From JADCRZ01 sp041751095 (GTDB lineage: Bacteria > Bacteroidota > Bacteroidia > Chitinophagales > Chitinophagaceae): DNA of 64,000 nucleotides. Shown here one piece after another: positions 10,501 to 19,150 of the stretch (position 1 is its first letter; the number at the start of each line of letters is the position of its first letter). A model generated the notes under the pieces. The model searched no databases. It was given only the letters and a program-made list of their open reading frames with translations, and had not been told where the DNA came from. A program made the translations under genes and the position numbers. The stretch covers positions 38,477 to 102,476 of the forward strand of contig JBGSYC010000289.1 of the NCBI GenBank assembly GCA_041751095.1, written 5' to 3'.

Positions 10501-10804
10501 AGTTACCCAGTTGAATATTATAGTTGTTTGATCCGGAGGTTACGGCAACTTCTTTTGCTGCAAATCCTGCAGAGCTGATTACCAAAACTTTTCCCGTACC
10601 GACATCGATCCTGAAAAATCCATTCACATCGGCGGAGGTACCGCCGGTTGCAACCCCGCTTACCGGGTCTCTGACAGCCACGGAAGCAAATGGCACGGGC
10701 TTCCCGGATTCGTCTTTAACCTGTCCGGTTACCATTCGCGATTGTGCATAAGACATTACCGAACATAGTAATGCCATGTGAAGGAGAATAAAAAATTTTC
10801 TCAT
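7544..10804 (-). CDS. SusC/RagA-family TonB-dependent transporter
   Basis: A 1086-residue outer-membrane beta-barrel transporter. After the signal peptide (ending SYAQ, about residue 21) comes a carboxypeptidase-regulatory-like domain (VTGQVKDESGKPVPFASV, about 25-110). The SusC signature EVVVTALGIRRNK follows, then the plug domain (about 125-255, including VVIRGTKSLTKNNQAMFVVDG-like residues and PDDIESVTVLKGAAATALYG) and a long barrel ending in the terminal aromatic strand (GANLKFTF). There is no STN domain, so it is unlikely to signal to an anti-sigma factor. It pairs with the SusD gene 10 bp downstream and imports a ligand with TonB-ExbBD energy. An AT-rich 500-bp region precedes it. Confidence 0.95.
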   Translation of the reverse strand: MRKFFILLHMALLCSVMSYAQSRMVTGQVKDESGKPVPFASVAVRDPVSGVATGGTSADVNGFFRIDVGTGKVLVISSAGFAAKEVAVTSGSNNYNIQLGNSAQVISEVVVTALGIRRNKNQLPYAAQQISGEEVSQSRSGNFISSMSGKVSGVEIRQGNAMGASTNIVIRGTKSLTKNNQAMFVVDGVPIDNSNTNSSGSSDPLRDQQRGRGGFDYGNAAADINPDDIESVTVLKGAAATALYGSRAANGVVMITTKKGKRGLGVTVNSGVTVGKIDKTTYAKYQKEYGAGYATAGYGSPDGAFFYFDVNGDGVKDRVTPTTEDASYGAKFDPNVMVYQWDAFDRTSPNFQKARPWVAAANDPTSFFETAFSTINSVVLDGGSDKGNFKLGYTRNEEKGIMPNSKLTKNILNFGSSYNLTEKLIAAATINFSRVQGRGRYGTGYDDWNVNQSFRQWNQANVDFREQKDAYFRSRQNMTWNWAEPDKESGLFPIYTDNPYWNRYENYQNDNRYRYFGNASLTYNPVDWLNILGRVSLDSYDEQQEERVAVGSHDPSFYGRFNRTFREYNYDLLANFNKNITTDFNIKALAGINIRRTTINALYAATNGGLVVPNLYSLSNSLNPIKAPDENADQIATDGYFGGITLGYKEFLTLEGTGRIDRSSTLPVDKNSYFYPSVSASFLFSKLLAGTAWLSSGKLRANYAEVGNGAPFASLADIYDKPTPFASAQLFSLPNTKNNPELKEERTKSKEVGLEVAFLNNRIGFDVSYYSTKSVDQIIPVSVSASTGYSFKFVNAGVIQNRGVELSMFITPVKTRDFLWNMSINWTRNRNEVLSLFDNSKNLLIGSGEFQGGVSVNATVGQPYGTIQGKTWVRHENGEKLVGENGYYVQTTTTNNVLGNINPDWIGGVYNTFKYKNISLGFLIDVRKGGDIFSLDMYYGMATGVYPESVIRNDLGNPSRNSLAEGGGIIMPGVTADGKPNTKRVRNDYGIFGYARNPAAAFVYDASYVKLRELVLTYALPQSIAGRLAPFKGISLSVIGRNLWIIHKNLPYADPEENLSSGNAQGYQSGAYPTTRTIGANLKFTF

Positions 10805-11306
10805 TTTGCGCTAATTTAGTGAACGTTAATTTTTAATGATAGTAATTCAGAAGGCACGCTCTCGTTTCTCTGAAATAAGTGAAGTCGTTGAATAGAATGA
10901 TCATAACCAGTATTCAGGGAATAGAATGGAGATGATGACTCTTTAAAAATATATTGCAAACTTTAGACCATGCCCCTTTAATATTATCATGCCATGAACG
11001 GAATATTAATTTAATGTGAATCTTACAGACTTTACTCCCGTAACCATGTAGAAATACCTTCAACATGAAAACAAAAGATTCACATAAAAATCCGGCTGGC
11101 AATTGATTGATTGTTCTTACTCCTGTGAAGAATACAGGATGCTAACTTTTGATTGGTTCCAATACTTTGAATAAATTCAAACAGGTATTATAAAAATATA
11201 ATTTTTTATTAACACTAAAAACCTTGATTTGTTTTGAATGCACTTATACCTAGATATCATTGAATATAAAATAAATGCAATCAAAACTTTAACTCATAGC
11301 GGTAAC
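10805..11306. other. Intergenic region between the two SusCD loci
   Basis: About 500 bp of AT-rich sequence with no convincing gene. It must contain the promoter of the SusC-SusD pair downstream on the minus strand, but I see no clean TTTG/TAnnTTTG pair. A perfect 7-bp dyad (GCGGTAA/TTACCGC, 11299-11313) overlaps the stop codon of the DUF1735 gene and may be a weak terminator for the second locus. Confidence 0.5.
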
Positions 11307-12257
11307 TTACCGCGGTCCGATATAATTCCACGTTTCGTCAAATCTGGTTCTTACAGTAGTCCCCGGCTGAAGTAAATTATATTTGATTTTGATCGTTCTG
11401 GTGGCAGGATCGTAGGCATTCACACCAGTAGGATCCAACGCCGCAGAACGTCCATTTGGAGCAGGCTGGCCATAGTAATTTACTATATTTGTAATTTTGT
11501 TGGTGGCAGGATCAAAGTTTACAATCAGGCCAAAACTACCGTATTGCGAAGCTGCACCTCCACTGGAAATAATGTGAGTGGGTGTTCCTGTATAATCTTT
11601 ATCCACAACCGTCACTGAATTCGCGCCATTCGTCACGAGTTCCCAATTTAAAGGGTATAAACCAGTGATTGTTGGAACTACCAGATCAATAAGCGAGCCT
11701 GTTACCTTATACAGGCCGTCATACCGGTTCTTAACCCCAATTATAACTACCTGGCTCTTAAAATTTCCGCTTAGGATATACCCCGGATTTGAAACGCTTA
11801 CCAGACTTACGCCGAGTGCATATTCCCCCGCTGCTATATCTGACGGTTTAGCAGTAAATTTAAGATATCCCTCTTGCGACCCATTTGGAATAGTTACAAC
11901 GAGATTATCAATTTTATAGATATTTGAAGCGGGTGCCACATATTTTGTATTGTTTTTGGCATTATAAGCCGTAACCAGAGCAGGATCAAGCCTAACTGTA
12001 ACCTGAACATCCTCGGTGACAGGCTGCTCTGCAGCAACTCGTACCGTAACCAGGTTAATGGAAGTATCCCTTGTACTGAAATCGAGACTTGCAGCATAAG
12101 ATCCGGAAACCGGCCCTCCGATTTCAACTATTTTCGAATTCTTATTAATTTCAAACCCCGCTCTGCCTTCATCAGCATATTTGTCCTTGAGACAGGCTCC
12201 CAAAAAGAGGCACCATAAAAGAACAGGAATTGTGAACGATGATTTTATTTTTCGCAT
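11307..12257 (-). CDS. DUF1735-containing surface lipoprotein of a SusCD locus
   Basis: A 316-residue lipoprotein with lipobox LGAC (Cys22). Residues about 45-170 form an Ig-like DUF1735 domain: VTVRVAAEQPVTEDVQVTVR, LVTAYNAKNNTKY and TIPNGSQEGYLKFTAKPSDI are characteristic of the family. The C-terminal half (YDGLYKVTGSLIDLV, FDPATNKITNIVNYYG, KYNLLQPGTTVRTRFDETW) resembles the ligand-proximal domain found after DUF1735 in PUL-encoded surface proteins. It is the third gene of the SusC-SusD-DUF1735 transcript, 21 bp after SusD, and probably works as an accessory surface binding protein. No catalytic residues are recognisable. Confidence 0.82.
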   Translation of the reverse strand: MRKIKSSFTIPVLLWCLFLGACLKDKYADEGRAGFEINKNSKIVEIGGPVSGSYAASLDFSTRDTSINLVTVRVAAEQPVTEDVQVTVRLDPALVTAYNAKNNTKYVAPASNIYKIDNLVVTIPNGSQEGYLKFTAKPSDIAAGEYALGVSLVSVSNPGYILSGNFKSQVVIIGVKNRYDGLYKVTGSLIDLVVPTITGLYPLNWELVTNGANSVTVVDKDYTGTPTHIISSGGAASQYGSFGLIVNFDPATNKITNIVNYYGQPAPNGRSAALDPTGVNAYDPATRTIKIKYNLLQPGTTVRTRFDETWNYIGPR

Positions 12258-12278
12258 AAAAAATTTTTAAGAATTAAA

Positions 12279-13790
12279 TTATTTATCCCAGAAAATGAAG
12301 GATGTAAACTGATTGATGGAACCTTCCGCCTGAACATTCTCAGCATTCACCGCAAACTCATCTGTAGGATACAAAAGCCTGACAGGTAACGTATTTGAAA
12401 CTTTAGCAGGATTAACCGATATAGCTATATTTGTTGGCACACCTAATCTTCTGTAATCACTCCATGCCTCCAACGGATTTATTCCAGTTAATGAAATATA
12501 TTTCTGAAATACTATAAACCTAACCCTGCTGTCCATGGTAGTGCCTGCATTTGCCCAATTTGCATTAGCTACGGTGGTTAGATAAGTAGCGGCCGCAGTT
12601 GCTGCACTTGGCACACCCAGCCAAACAAAAGATTCCCTTACTGCATTTTCATAAGCAGTCCTTGCATCGCCGGACAACCATCCCCTTGCAACCGCTTCGG
12701 CATGTAAAAACATACTTTCTACGGATGTGACAATCCATTGCGACTGGTCAAATTTGTTAGTGAGGCCAGGGCCGATATTAGAAGTTCTTGTTCCGTCAAA
12801 CGCCACATCCGGTGGAGCACCATAAGTTGTTCCTATGAATGGATTCGATGCATTTGCCGGATTGGTTGCGGGACGAAAAAAACGCGAAAGCCGGGGGTCA
12901 CTATTGCTTTTTAAAATACCAAGGATATAGTTGTTGGCGCGAAAATATTCGTTGGCAACATTTCCATTTACAGCAAAGCCATAGGTGTTAAAAAAAGGAT
13001 TTTGCTTTCCTTCATTTTGAAGGTAGCCAGGATTTACGCTGGCGCTTTCACCTGATTGTAAAACTCCTCCATTAGCCGCAATTTTTGCCAATTCGGCGTT
13101 TGGCGCCAATCCGGGAACCTGAGACTGCCTGATTAACAACCTGAGCTTTAGCGTATTGGCTAATTTTATCCAGCGTTGAGTATTCCCCTGGTAAACGATA
13201 TCAACCGTCCTTTGGTAACTTGTTGATCCAACTGTTACACCTTTCATTATACCGATAGCAGTGTCTAATCTAACCTGCAGATCTTTATAAATATCCTCAG
13301 CTTTGTCGTACTTAGGCGATGGAATGTCGGCTTTAAAAGCCTGCGAATAGGGTACATTTCCAAACATATCCACCAGGTTTTGAAACAAGTGAGCCTTCAT
13401 GATCATCGCAATGGACCGGTAGAATGGCTGATTAGAAGCCTGTGCCTTTATCTCAACAGTTTCAAGATCAAAAAGAGTGTTATAAATACCATCCCACTTG
13501 GCTTCTCCAAATCCTCCGGTTATGTTGTATGTAGATTCTTCCGTATTGGGTGAGTATGATCCCGAGGGAGACCAATAGCCCATCCAGTTGCTTAGCCATC
13601 CGTAGCCCAGTGCTGTTTGAACACCAACATTATGCAGCGCGTTTGGCAGAATTAGCTCCGCAGTGATATTTGATTCTGTGACTGTATTTGGATTCTGGTT
13701 GATATCGAAAAACTCCTTCTTACAACTCAGCATCGACGCCGAAAATAAAATCATCATTAATACCAGCTTATTAATACACTTCATCTTCAT
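12279..13790 (-). CDS. SusD/RagB-family nutrient-binding lipoprotein (SusD-like_2 type)
   Basis: A 503-residue lipoprotein with a lipobox at SMLSC (Cys23), followed by KKEFFDINQNPN, the usual start of this SusD subfamily. The TPR-like body includes VDMFGNVPYSQAF, YDKAEDIYKDLQVRLDTA, WIKLANTLKLRLLIRQS, SMFLHAEAVARGW and ISLTGINPLEAWSDYRR. It ends with RLLYPTDEFAVN and a final FIFWDK, as expected for a complete protein. It lies 5 bp after its SusC partner and 21 bp before the DUF1735 gene. The role is outer-surface ligand capture for the SusC transporter. The substrate is unknown. Confidence 0.93.
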   Translation of the reverse strand: MKMKCINKLVLMMILFSASMLSCKKEFFDINQNPNTVTESNITAELILPNALHNVGVQTALGYGWLSNWMGYWSPSGSYSPNTEESTYNITGGFGEAKWDGIYNTLFDLETVEIKAQASNQPFYRSIAMIMKAHLFQNLVDMFGNVPYSQAFKADIPSPKYDKAEDIYKDLQVRLDTAIGIMKGVTVGSTSYQRTVDIVYQGNTQRWIKLANTLKLRLLIRQSQVPGLAPNAELAKIAANGGVLQSGESASVNPGYLQNEGKQNPFFNTYGFAVNGNVANEYFRANNYILGILKSNSDPRLSRFFRPATNPANASNPFIGTTYGAPPDVAFDGTRTSNIGPGLTNKFDQSQWIVTSVESMFLHAEAVARGWLSGDARTAYENAVRESFVWLGVPSAATAAATYLTTVANANWANAGTTMDSRVRFIVFQKYISLTGINPLEAWSDYRRLGVPTNIAISVNPAKVSNTLPVRLLYPTDEFAVNAENVQAEGSINQFTSFIFWDK

Positions 13791-13795
13791 AAAAT

Positions 13796-16700
13796 TTAAA
13801 AAGTTAATACGATTGTTCCGCCGAACAGCCTCGATGGCGGTGACGAAAATACGCTGTTGATACCGTAAGTATTTCCTGTGGTGCTGTAATTGAACTCAGG
13901 GTCTGTCCACTGATTTGATTTAGGAAGGAAAACAAATAAATTTCTTGCTACCGCCCCTATTGTTACTCTCTTTATAACCTTTCCATTCCCAATCCAAGCC
14001 ATCGGCAAGTTGTAAGTAATAGCCAATTCCCTTAGTTTCCACGAAGCGGCGCTGCTAAAATAGTTCGTGGCAACACCACTGTTTAACGCACCGGAAGTAT
14101 AAAAATTAACTCCCGCGCTTGCCACCTGGATATTTTCGTTTGGAACATATTTTGATCCATCGTAATACACTGAATTAGGGAATACAAATCTCTTGCGTCC
14201 AAACCGGGCGCTTCTTTCAGAGATACCCGTGAAATCCATATCAGAGCCAATCCCGTGATAAGCGTTGTGCCCGCCTCTGTAGTCCCAGGTCATAGATACA
14301 GTCAACCCCTTCCATGAATAAGATGGATTTAATCCAACGATCCATAAAGGCAATGAGCGACCCATTGTCACCAGGCTGTCGCTTAAGCTGGGATTACCGG
14401 AAACCGCATCAACAATTACCCTGCCCTGCGGATCCCTATCGTAATCACTTAATTTAAATACAAAAGCCGGCATACCGACAATTGCATAGTTAAAGGCGTC
14501 GGGAGAACTGGCTGCTCTTTGCGTAAAATTAGAAGTGCCTCCAATAACAAGCTCATTAATACCAGGAAACAAAGATTTAATCTTGTTATCATTATAGGTT
14601 GCATTCACACTAAAATCAAAACTGCCATTACCTAATTTAACTAAAGGAGTAAGCCTCAAATCAAGTTCAACCCCTGAGTTTACAAAGTCTGCGGTATTCG
14701 CCAGCCTGTTCGGGTACCCTGTAGCTGATGATTGTTGTACCTGAAGAATCTGGTTCGTATTGTTCTGATTAAAATAAGTAGCTTCCAGGTTGATCCTGTT
14801 ATTCAGAAAACCCAATTCGATCCCTGCTTCTTTTGAGTTAACAAATTCAGGTTGGATGCCCTCATCAGGCTTGATATTGTTTGCAGAAAACCCTCCTAAA
14901 CCGCCATAAGGAAACCCTCCTGATTGCGAGTAGGTAGCTTCAAGTGCATATGTCCCTAAATTTACGTTTGCCGACTTTGAAATAGACCCCCTTAATTTAG
15001 CATAGGAAATAAAGGAACTATTCTTTATAGCTGGAACCGCATCTGATAAAACGAGAGCTGCATTCACCCCCGGGTAGAAATAAGAATTGTTGTTGACATC
15101 AAGCCGGCTATCCCAGTCATTGGCTCCTACAAATTCAATGTTAGCCCATCCTTTGTAGCTCACGGCAACACTTCCAAAAACGGAAAGCAGCCGGTTTCTA
15201 AAGTTGCTTTCCGACGCAACCGGCTCTCCGGTGCGATTAGACACATTAAATAAATTGGGAACTACGAGATTGTTACCTCCGATATCCATCTGTTTTGTGT
15301 TGTTCTGCCTGAAACGCGTTCCAAGGGTATAAGTCACACCAAAGTCACTGACATCTCTTTTACCGTGTAAAAAGACCTCCTGGGTAATCCTGCTTGATAA
15401 GCTCTGGCCATCACCAACGGACCCTGGCTGATTTCTGAATGCCTGCCCCCTGTGTGACGCAGCAAAATCGGTCACAGTAATAGGGGAATTTGAATTTTTG
15501 TAAGTGTTAAAACCTAATGTTGCTCCAAGCCGATAGGTGGCAGTTAACCAGTCTGCTACACTGTAATTCAGTTCCATGGAGCTCAGGATATCATCTGATC
15601 TCCCTCTTGTTCTATGATTATCTATAACCCAGTAAGGATTTACAAAGTATTCATTATAATAATTGGAGTAATTTCCAAATTTGCTGTTTTGATCCTTATA
15701 AGAGGTAATCGGAACATGCATTGGCGTATTGAGAATGGTAAAATACACACTTCCGTTGTATGAACTTGCAAACCTTCCTGAATAGGCGGCGTTGTTTACC
15801 ACATCATAATTACCCTGTATGTAATTAACATTGAAACTTGCCCGGAACTTATTATAATCTTTTGATGCATTGAATCTGAATGAAGTCCTTCTGTTCTTAT
15901 CTTCAGGTGTAATCCCTTTGATATCTACGTCCTGAACAGATAAATAAAAATCCTGAGTTGAAAACGACACGTCTGTTTGTAAGGTTAACCCTGTATTAAA
16001 AAATTTTTTCTTTTCGTTTTTTAGAGCCCTGTATGGAACCATTTGAACGCTTCCGTCTTCAAGATGTGGGCCCAGCTCCACGGTCTCCCCATTAAATTCA
16101 GGCCCGTATTGCTGATTTTCAAAAGGAACGTATACGGGATTGCCGAAAGCGTCTTCACCAGATCCGCTTCCAAAACGTGTCTGTATTTTTGGAAGGAAAG
16201 ACACCCTCGTTAACTGGGTGGTATGGCTTACTGCGATAACGGGAGTGCCGCTGGTTCCCCTCCTCGTTCTTACGATAATTACGCCATTTACACCATCAGG
16301 ACCGTAAAGAGCGGCAGCCGATGCGCCTTTTAAAATGTTAACATCCTGTACATCATTAGGATTCAACGAAGAAATAAAACCAATGGGAGTTGGAATGCCA
16401 TCGACAACCAATAATGGCTGGTTATTACCAGTTAAGGATCTTATGCCCCGGAGATTTATTTTTGATTGCTCGAAAACACCGCTGTTGACTGTCGTAATAT
16501 TCAAACCGGATACTTTTCCGGTCAGTCCATTTTGCACATTCACCGCACGGGCCTGCGTTAATTCCGCGTTCCTGACTCTTGTCGTAGAATAACCTAACTC
16601 TTTTGCCTGACGTTGTATCCCTAAGGCCGTTACCACTACTTCATTCAGTAAAGCCTGACTTTTTAACGAGATAGAAACCGTTGATTCATCGCCAACTGTT

Positions 16701-16942
16701 ACTTGCGAGCCATCGAACCCGGCGGCAGTAATTAATAAGGTGCTACCTTTTGGAGCATTAATCGTGAAACTACCATTGGCGTCGGCCGAAACGGCGGCAT
16801 TGCTGCCTCGTACTTTTATAGTTGCGAAGGGAACGGGATCACCCTTGTCGTCCCTGATCTGGCCTGAAACGGGAGATGATTGAGACCAGGCCACCGCTGT
16901 GCACAGGAGTATTGCAGCAAGTAGCGATAAAATTTTTCTCAT
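13796..16942 (-). CDS. SusC/RagA-family TonB-dependent transporter
   Basis: A 1048-residue transporter. The signal peptide ends AVAWSQ (about residue 21), followed by a carboxypeptidase-regulatory-like domain (VSGQIRDDKGDPVPFATIKV, about 24-95). Then come the SusC hallmark LLNEVVVTALGIQRQAKELGY and the plug (KVSGLNITTVNSGVFE, KINLRGIRSLTGNNQPLLVVDG, DVQDVNILKGASAAALYG, about 110-235), and a barrel ending in GGTIVLTF. No STN domain is present. It is the first gene of the SusC-SusD-DUF1735 operon. Its divergence from the other SusC in this window implies a separate locus rather than a recent duplication. The transported nutrient cannot be inferred from the neighbours. Confidence 0.95.
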   Translation of the reverse strand: MRKILSLLAAILLCTAVAWSQSSPVSGQIRDDKGDPVPFATIKVRGSNAAVSADANGSFTINAPKGSTLLITAAGFDGSQVTVGDESTVSISLKSQALLNEVVVTALGIQRQAKELGYSTTRVRNAELTQARAVNVQNGLTGKVSGLNITTVNSGVFEQSKINLRGIRSLTGNNQPLLVVDGIPTPIGFISSLNPNDVQDVNILKGASAAALYGPDGVNGVIIVRTRRGTSGTPVIAVSHTTQLTRVSFLPKIQTRFGSGSGEDAFGNPVYVPFENQQYGPEFNGETVELGPHLEDGSVQMVPYRALKNEKKKFFNTGLTLQTDVSFSTQDFYLSVQDVDIKGITPEDKNRRTSFRFNASKDYNKFRASFNVNYIQGNYDVVNNAAYSGRFASSYNGSVYFTILNTPMHVPITSYKDQNSKFGNYSNYYNEYFVNPYWVIDNHRTRGRSDDILSSMELNYSVADWLTATYRLGATLGFNTYKNSNSPITVTDFAASHRGQAFRNQPGSVGDGQSLSSRITQEVFLHGKRDVSDFGVTYTLGTRFRQNNTKQMDIGGNNLVVPNLFNVSNRTGEPVASESNFRNRLLSVFGSVAVSYKGWANIEFVGANDWDSRLDVNNNSYFYPGVNAALVLSDAVPAIKNSSFISYAKLRGSISKSANVNLGTYALEATYSQSGGFPYGGLGGFSANNIKPDEGIQPEFVNSKEAGIELGFLNNRINLEATYFNQNNTNQILQVQQSSATGYPNRLANTADFVNSGVELDLRLTPLVKLGNGSFDFSVNATYNDNKIKSLFPGINELVIGGTSNFTQRAASSPDAFNYAIVGMPAFVFKLSDYDRDPQGRVIVDAVSGNPSLSDSLVTMGRSLPLWIVGLNPSYSWKGLTVSMTWDYRGGHNAYHGIGSDMDFTGISERSARFGRKRFVFPNSVYYDGSKYVPNENIQVASAGVNFYTSGALNSGVATNYFSSAASWKLRELAITYNLPMAWIGNGKVIKRVTIGAVARNLFVFLPKSNQWTDPEFNYSTTGNTYGINSVFSSPPSRLFGGTIVLTF

Positions 16943-17068
16943 GTGTTAATATTTGAATTTATACCCGAAAATATAGCAAACCGGCCTAACAATAAAAATC
17001 TGTTAATTTATATAAACGGAGCTTTGATAACAGACATTTGATCTTTTAGAAATGCTGCACCAACCAAT

Positions 17069-19150
17069 TTAAATCCCGAGCATGACCTGCATCTTTATTT
17101 CCGTTTTTCTATTCCCCATGATCATGTCGGCTCCTGTACCCGTGGAAGTTTTCCCGGGGTACGCTGTGCGTGCAAAACGAATCCAGTAATCAATCTTTAA
17201 TGGTTTAGCACCTGAAGTGGTAATCCAATCAGAGCAATCCACATGAAAATTAAGGTAATAGCGGTAGCCTTTGTCAAAGAGGGCCGGAGTTGAAAAACTG
17301 TATAAAACATCGTTTTCAAAAGCATATATCCGGGCGTTATATCCGTCCGTTTCAAAATACTGTATCCGCGCATTTGCCGACCAGCCACCCGATGGCGGCT
17401 TATAACCAACGTCCATAAACGCCATAAAACCGTGTTCAGAACCTGCCCCGTTTACTTCATACCTGCTTATCTCAAAACGGTTCCGGAAACTTACGGATCT
17501 GTTTATTGCTATTTTGGATTGAATCCTCCAGTTTACCCTCGAAAAAGTTTCTACAACACTTGTTGTATTACCGGTACCACGATGATTTATCTGTTTCTGT
17601 TGTTTTCTGTACGTCGAATATATTTCTGCCAGTTTCCCCTCTTTATAGGCAACACTTACCTGGTATTCCTTTCCCCACGAGGGTGCATCCACCCGGTATT
17701 TTAACCAGGGAAAGCGAAAGACGTCGGAATAACAGTTGATCGTAACCGCCGGGTTTGGCCTTATGGAAAGCCCCCCGAAGACGCCATTCTCATTTACGGT
17801 AGCTGTGTTTGCGGTAAAAGCGTTGGAATACAATGCGTGGTAGCCTTTATCGATCAGGCGATGCAAAAAAACAACATCCACTTTTGGATCTACAGCTATC
17901 AATACACCATTTACCACGGCTTTCTTCAAAGGTTTATTAATAGCTGCCTCTCCAAATACATAAAGATTACGAAATACAAAGTTGTAATCGAGGCTGGCAT
18001 TAAAAAACACATTTCCTTCTGCCGCAAAATGATTGTAGGGTTTGTCAGTTCTGTTCAATGGAGCAGACCAATGATGCCGGATGGCGTTTACTGCGAGGTG
18101 CCATTTAGCGGCCGAGTATTTAAGTGTGCCGCCGGCAGACAACTGGTTAATATTACTTTTGTCCGCTATTTCTCCAACCGTCCGGTGATATCCCGAAAGA
18201 AGTAAAGATGAAACATATCTATGGCTATTCACCGAATCTGTATCCAGGTTTCCGCTGATCTTCTGATACGACAGGAAAAACGTCCCTTCCAATTTCTTTC
18301 TCTGCAATGTCAGTCCCAGGCCCCTGTGAAAACCTGATTCCGAAGGAGCTGTATATGGCGTCAATACCTGTGAATGCCTGATGACGTTTGCCATATCTGA
18401 AGATCTCCCAAAAGCAATACCCTGCCATTGTACCAACCCCTGCCCCATATTAATTCTGTAATCACCTATGGCAAGGCACTTCACAAGGCCGGTATCTTTC
18501 AGGAAAAAGTGAAAAGAGTAAAAATCGAAACCAGCCTTTTGCGCTCCTTTAAATAATTGTTCGCCTGCGTCTTTATCTGCCAACAAACCCCATTGCAATA
18601 CGTTTTTATAATTGTATTGATAACGCAGGTACAGGCGGAGCGGGTCGCCAGGGTATTGACTGCTACCGGAGCTTTTCTGAAAACCCTTCGATTTTTCCAG
18701 TACGCGCGACGTTCTTAGCAGCAACGAATGCGATCCTCCTTTCCATCTTTCCCGGATATTGTCAAGGATGTTATTATCGCTCAGGCTGGTATATGGTAAT
18801 ACCTGTTTGATGGTATTGATATTCCAATACGGCACTGCCTGCAATTCGTAAATATTAACCAGTTGTCCAAGAAGACGCCGGTACAGCAGAAAACTCTGGA
18901 TTTGAAGGTCGTTTAAGAAAGGAAGGTGCTTCAACTCGTCCGATCCTGCTTTGTTAAGGTTTAGGGGGCGAACGGTATACTTTACCAAATTTAACAGGTA
19001 GGAATCATCTTCATATTCAGCTGCAGCTTCATCTTTCTCAGCGTGGAATTCAGTATGTTGTTCAACGTTTGAAGCGATGCTTCCAAATTCCTGTGAGACC
19101 GCGATGGAGGAGATCAGTGCAAGGGATGATGATAACAGCACGTACTTCAT
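17069..19150 (-). CDS. Helix-hairpin-helix protein with outer-membrane barrel-like C-terminus
   Basis: A 693-residue exported protein with an N-terminal signal peptide (SSLALISSIAVSQ). Residues about 58-125 hold helix-hairpin-helix repeats of the ComEA/T2SK type (PLNLNKAGSDELKHLPFLND, LVNIYELQAVPYWN, INTIKQVLPYTSL). The remaining 550 residues are rich in alternating aromatic/polar strands (for example YRYYLNFHVDCSDW), as in outer-membrane beta-barrels. Proteins of this architecture are common in Bacteroidota and often annotated as helix-hairpin-helix proteins; I know of no established function. It overlaps the upstream barrel gene by 4 bp (ATGA), so the two are likely translated together and may act together at the outer membrane. 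Confidence 0.72.
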   Translation of the reverse strand: MKYVLLSSSLALISSIAVSQEFGSIASNVEQHTEFHAEKDEAAAEYEDDSYLLNLVKYTVRPLNLNKAGSDELKHLPFLNDLQIQSFLLYRRLLGQLVNIYELQAVPYWNINTIKQVLPYTSLSDNNILDNIRERWKGGSHSLLLRTSRVLEKSKGFQKSSGSSQYPGDPLRLYLRYQYNYKNVLQWGLLADKDAGEQLFKGAQKAGFDFYSFHFFLKDTGLVKCLAIGDYRINMGQGLVQWQGIAFGRSSDMANVIRHSQVLTPYTAPSESGFHRGLGLTLQRKKLEGTFFLSYQKISGNLDTDSVNSHRYVSSLLLSGYHRTVGEIADKSNINQLSAGGTLKYSAAKWHLAVNAIRHHWSAPLNRTDKPYNHFAAEGNVFFNASLDYNFVFRNLYVFGEAAINKPLKKAVVNGVLIAVDPKVDVVFLHRLIDKGYHALYSNAFTANTATVNENGVFGGLSIRPNPAVTINCYSDVFRFPWLKYRVDAPSWGKEYQVSVAYKEGKLAEIYSTYRKQQKQINHRGTGNTTSVVETFSRVNWRIQSKIAINRSVSFRNRFEISRYEVNGAGSEHGFMAFMDVGYKPPSGGWSANARIQYFETDGYNARIYAFENDVLYSFSTPALFDKGYRYYLNFHVDCSDWITTSGAKPLKIDYWIRFARTAYPGKTSTGTGADMIMGNRKTEIKMQVMLGI

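Noticed and set aside
10914..11102. 62-codon frame in the AT-rich gap between the SusCD loci
   Set aside because: No conserved motif, no promoter or coupling to a neighbour; likely chance.
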